From: JBCDCU01 sp039180865
GTDB taxonomy: Bacteria; Pseudomonadota; Alphaproteobacteria; Rhizobiales; JACESI01
Direction: 5' to 3'
Length of the DNA stretch: 9,002 bases
Assembly (NCBI GenBank): GCA_039180865.1
Contig: JBCDCZ010000182.1
Coordinates: forward strand, 1-9,002
Shown: piece by piece, positions 7,765-9,002 of the stretch
Layout of the letters: each line of letters opens with the position of its first letter
How positions within the stretch are numbered: the first letter of the stretch is position 1
Translations under genes and position numbers: made by a program
Notes under the pieces: model-generated
Database searches by the model: none
What the model saw: the letters and a program-made list of their open reading frames with translations, nothing else
What the model was told of the DNA's origin: nothing

Positions 7765-7797
7765 AAATAAAAAGAGCGGGTCCCGGGGGCCCACTCT
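7765..7797 (-). terminator. intrinsic terminator inside the rimP operon leader (probable attenuator)
   Basis: On the minus strand AGAGUGGG (7797-7790) pairs with CCCGCUCU (7780-7773) around a 9-base GC-rich loop, and the stem runs straight into UUUUUAUUU. The fifth pair is U.G on the minus-strand RNA but would be an A.C mismatch on the plus strand, and the T-run exists only on the minus strand, so the direction is clear. No recognisable minus-strand gene ends here: the nearest gene on the right is divergent. The terminator therefore lies about 115 bases before rimP in its own leader, as expected for premature termination. The alternative is that it ends an unrecognised small RNA encoded between about 7797 and 8033. 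Confidence 0.75.
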
Positions 7798-7826
7798 CAA
7801 ACCAACGTCTGAAAATTTACGTGGGC
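7789..7826 (-). promoter_or_regulatory. possible antiterminator pairing competing with the leader terminator
   Basis: In the minus-strand RNA, GCCCAC (7826-7821) is perfectly complementary to GUGGGC (7794-7789), which forms the 5' arm of the terminator. The same upstream bases can instead form a hairpin: CCCACGU (7825-7819) with ACGUUGG (7809-7803), one mismatch. One fold would free the terminator and the other would block it. The pairings are seen in the sequence; their use is inference. Confidence 0.35.
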
Positions 7827-7872
7827 TATACCAGTAAGGGCGTCCTCTTGCAAGACTTTCATCACAGATCGA

Positions 7873-7900
7873 CGAATATCGCTACTCGCAAAAGTGTCAA
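7873..7900 (-). promoter_or_regulatory. candidate promoter for the rimP-nusA-infB operon
   Basis: The minus strand has a perfect TTGACA -35 (7900-7895), then a 16-base spacer and TATTCG (7878-7873) as a weak -10. Transcription would begin near 7866 and give a leader of about 210 bases that includes the terminator. It is the best sigma70-type match in the gap. Another promoter between the terminator and rimP cannot be excluded, but none is evident. Confidence 0.4.
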
Positions 7901-7970
7901 AAAGTCTGTCTGAGGATTGCTGGCGACCAAAGGCGCTGAGGCTCGCCGGTACACGCTTTAAATAGGCAAA

Positions 7971-7998
7971 TTGCAAATCTCTACAAGGCGTTTATTCT
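7971..7998 (+). promoter_or_regulatory. candidate promoter for the fatty-acid oxidation gene
   Basis: TTGCAA (7971-7976) and TATTCT (7993-7998) with a 16-base spacer each match the sigma70 hexamers at four of six positions. Transcription would start near 8005, about 29 bases before the ATG. A 9-base palindrome GCAAATTGC (7966-7974) overlaps the -35 and could be an operator half or core. Weak evidence. Confidence 0.25.
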
Positions 7999-8033
7999 TC
8001 GCCCCGCTACTATTGGAAGACCGGCACTCAATC

Positions 8034-9002
8034 ATGCTCGACATTACCCATTCCGGCGACATCGCCATTTTGAAGATCACCAATCCACCCGTAAACGCGC
8101 TCTCCCATGCGGTTCGCCTCGCGCTGTTTGAGGCGTTCGACACTCTTTCGCACGAGAAAAAAGCAAAAGCGGTTGTTCTGACCGGAGCAGGCCGGTTCTT
8201 TGTTGCAGGTGCCGACATCACCGAATTCGGCAAGCCACCGAAAGCGCCGATCCTGCCTGACCTGATTGCGTTGATTGAGGAGAGCCCGCTTCCAGCGGTC
8301 GCGGCAATCCACGGGGCCGCACTCGGTGGCGGTCTGGAGCTTGCACTTGCCTGCAGCCATCGCATTGCCGTTGAACGCACAAAATTCGCCCTTCCTGAAA
8401 CCCAACTCGGCCTCATTCCGGGGGCAGGTGGCACCCAACGCGTCCCCCGTCTATGCGGTATCGAAAACGCCATTAAAATGGTGACCTCGACTACTCCCCT
8501 CAGTGCAAAAGAAGCGCTTGATATCGGCCTCATCGACGAATGTGTGGATGAAGATCGCCTGATTGAACGCGCAACAGAAATTGCCAACAGCCTGATCGGA
8601 GAACCACGAAGACGCGTCGGGCAATTGCCGAAACCTGCCGTGGACCAGGAGGCGATCGACCGGTACCGCAAAACCTTTAAGGCTGAGCGACCGGGTCAGT
8701 TCGCCCTTTCGCAGGCTGTCGAATCCGTGATAGCCAGCACCGAACTGGACCTTGACGAAGGGGCGAAACGGGAGCGTGCGCGTTTCATGACCTGCATGGA
8801 AGGGCCGGAACGCGCGGGCCTCATCCACGCTTTCTTTGCAGATCGGCGGGCTGCCAAAGTGCCCGAACTCAAAGTCGGGGAAGCACGCGATGTTTCCGCC
8901 GCCGGTGTGATCGGCGGCGGGACCATGGGAGCGGGCATTGCCGCGTCGATGCTGCTGTCCGGGCTTTCGGTTACCATGATTGAACGCGATGAGGAGGCAG
9001 CC
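8034..9002 (+). CDS. bifunctional enoyl-CoA hydratase / 3-hydroxyacyl-CoA dehydrogenase, N-terminal part (cut by window)
   Basis: This beta-oxidation enzyme hydrates trans-2-enoyl-CoA and then oxidises the 3-hydroxyacyl-CoA with NAD. The frame is open for 323 codons to the right edge; full proteins of this type are about 700 residues. The hydratase domain starts NPPVNALS (17-24). It has the oxyanion-hole region GAGRFFVAGADI (51-62), HGAALGGGLELALAC (93-107) with one catalytic Glu at 102, and PETQLGLIPGAGGTQR (121-136) with the second at Glu122. After a linker, the dehydrogenase Rossmann motif GGGTMG begins at Gly294, and Glu317 ends the second strand, as expected for NAD. The short N-terminus and NPPVN pattern resemble the peroxisomal-type multifunctional enzyme more than E. 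coli FadB, so I leave the symbol empty (fadB/fadJ-like). The ATG lacks a strong ribosome site: GGAAG lies 14 bases upstream. It is transcribed away from rimP and looks functionally unrelated to that operon. Confidence 0.93.
   Translation, partial: MLDITHSGDIAILKITNPPVNALSHAVRLALFEAFDTLSHEKKAKAVVLTGAGRFFVAGADITEFGKPPKAPILPDLIALIEESPLPAVAAIHGAALGGGLELALACSHRIAVERTKFALPETQLGLIPGAGGTQRVPRLCGIENAIKMVTSTTPLSAKEALDIGLIDECVDEDRLIERATEIANSLIGEPRRRVGQLPKPAVDQEAIDRYRKTFKAERPGQFALSQAVESVIASTELDLDEGAKRERARFMTCMEGPERAGLIHAFFADRRAAKVPELKVGEARDVSAAGVIGGGTMGAGIAASMLLSGLSVTMIERDEEAA

Noticed and set aside
7797..8033. Initiator tRNA gene upstream of rimP, as in the E. coli metY-nusA operon
   Set aside because: No T-loop signature, acceptor-stem pairing or CCA end could be found on either strand.
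7958..8671. 237-codon minus-strand frame opposite the enoyl-CoA hydratase gene
   Set aside because: The plus-strand frame has intact catalytic residues and an open frame to the window edge, while this frame is Ser/Arg-rich with no motif.

Overview
The window comes from an alphaproteobacterium, probably of the Hyphomicrobiales/Rhizobiales type. The evidence is the alphaproteobacterial form of the IF-2 N-terminus, a YlxR protein fused to an L7Ae-like domain, a NusA with an extended acidic C-terminus, and moderately GC-rich coding sequence. Assignment below class level is inference.

From about 7,900 down to the left edge, the minus strand carries the conserved translation/transcription operon in the order rimP - nusA - ylxR(L7Ae) - infB - small membrane protein - rbfA - truB. 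The genes are tightly packed. ylxR and infB overlap by 4 bases, the membrane-protein gene and rbfA overlap by 14, and truB starts on the base after the rbfA stop. RimP and RbfA mature the 30S subunit, NusA controls elongation, termination and antitermination of RNA polymerase, YlxR binds RNA, IF-2 delivers initiator tRNA, and TruB makes pseudouridine 55 in tRNA. truB is cut by the left edge.

The space between rimP and the divergent gene (7653-8033) is the main regulatory region. On the minus strand it holds a perfect TTGACA -35 with a weaker -10, then a strong intrinsic terminator lying before rimP rather than after a gene. An upstream segment can pair with the terminator's 5' arm. This looks like a transcription attenuator in the rimP-operon leader. 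A boxA-like sequence overlaps the terminator's 3' arm, and a 21-codon reading frame ends at the base of the hairpin.

On the plus strand from 8034 to the right edge is the N-terminal part of a bifunctional fatty-acid oxidation enzyme: a complete enoyl-CoA hydratase domain and the start of the NAD-binding 3-hydroxyacyl-CoA dehydrogenase domain.

Most of the window is ordinary housekeeping. The two points that stand out are the predicted attenuator before rimP and the unrecognised three-helix membrane protein between infB and rbfA. No mobile elements, CRISPR arrays, tRNA or rRNA genes were seen.
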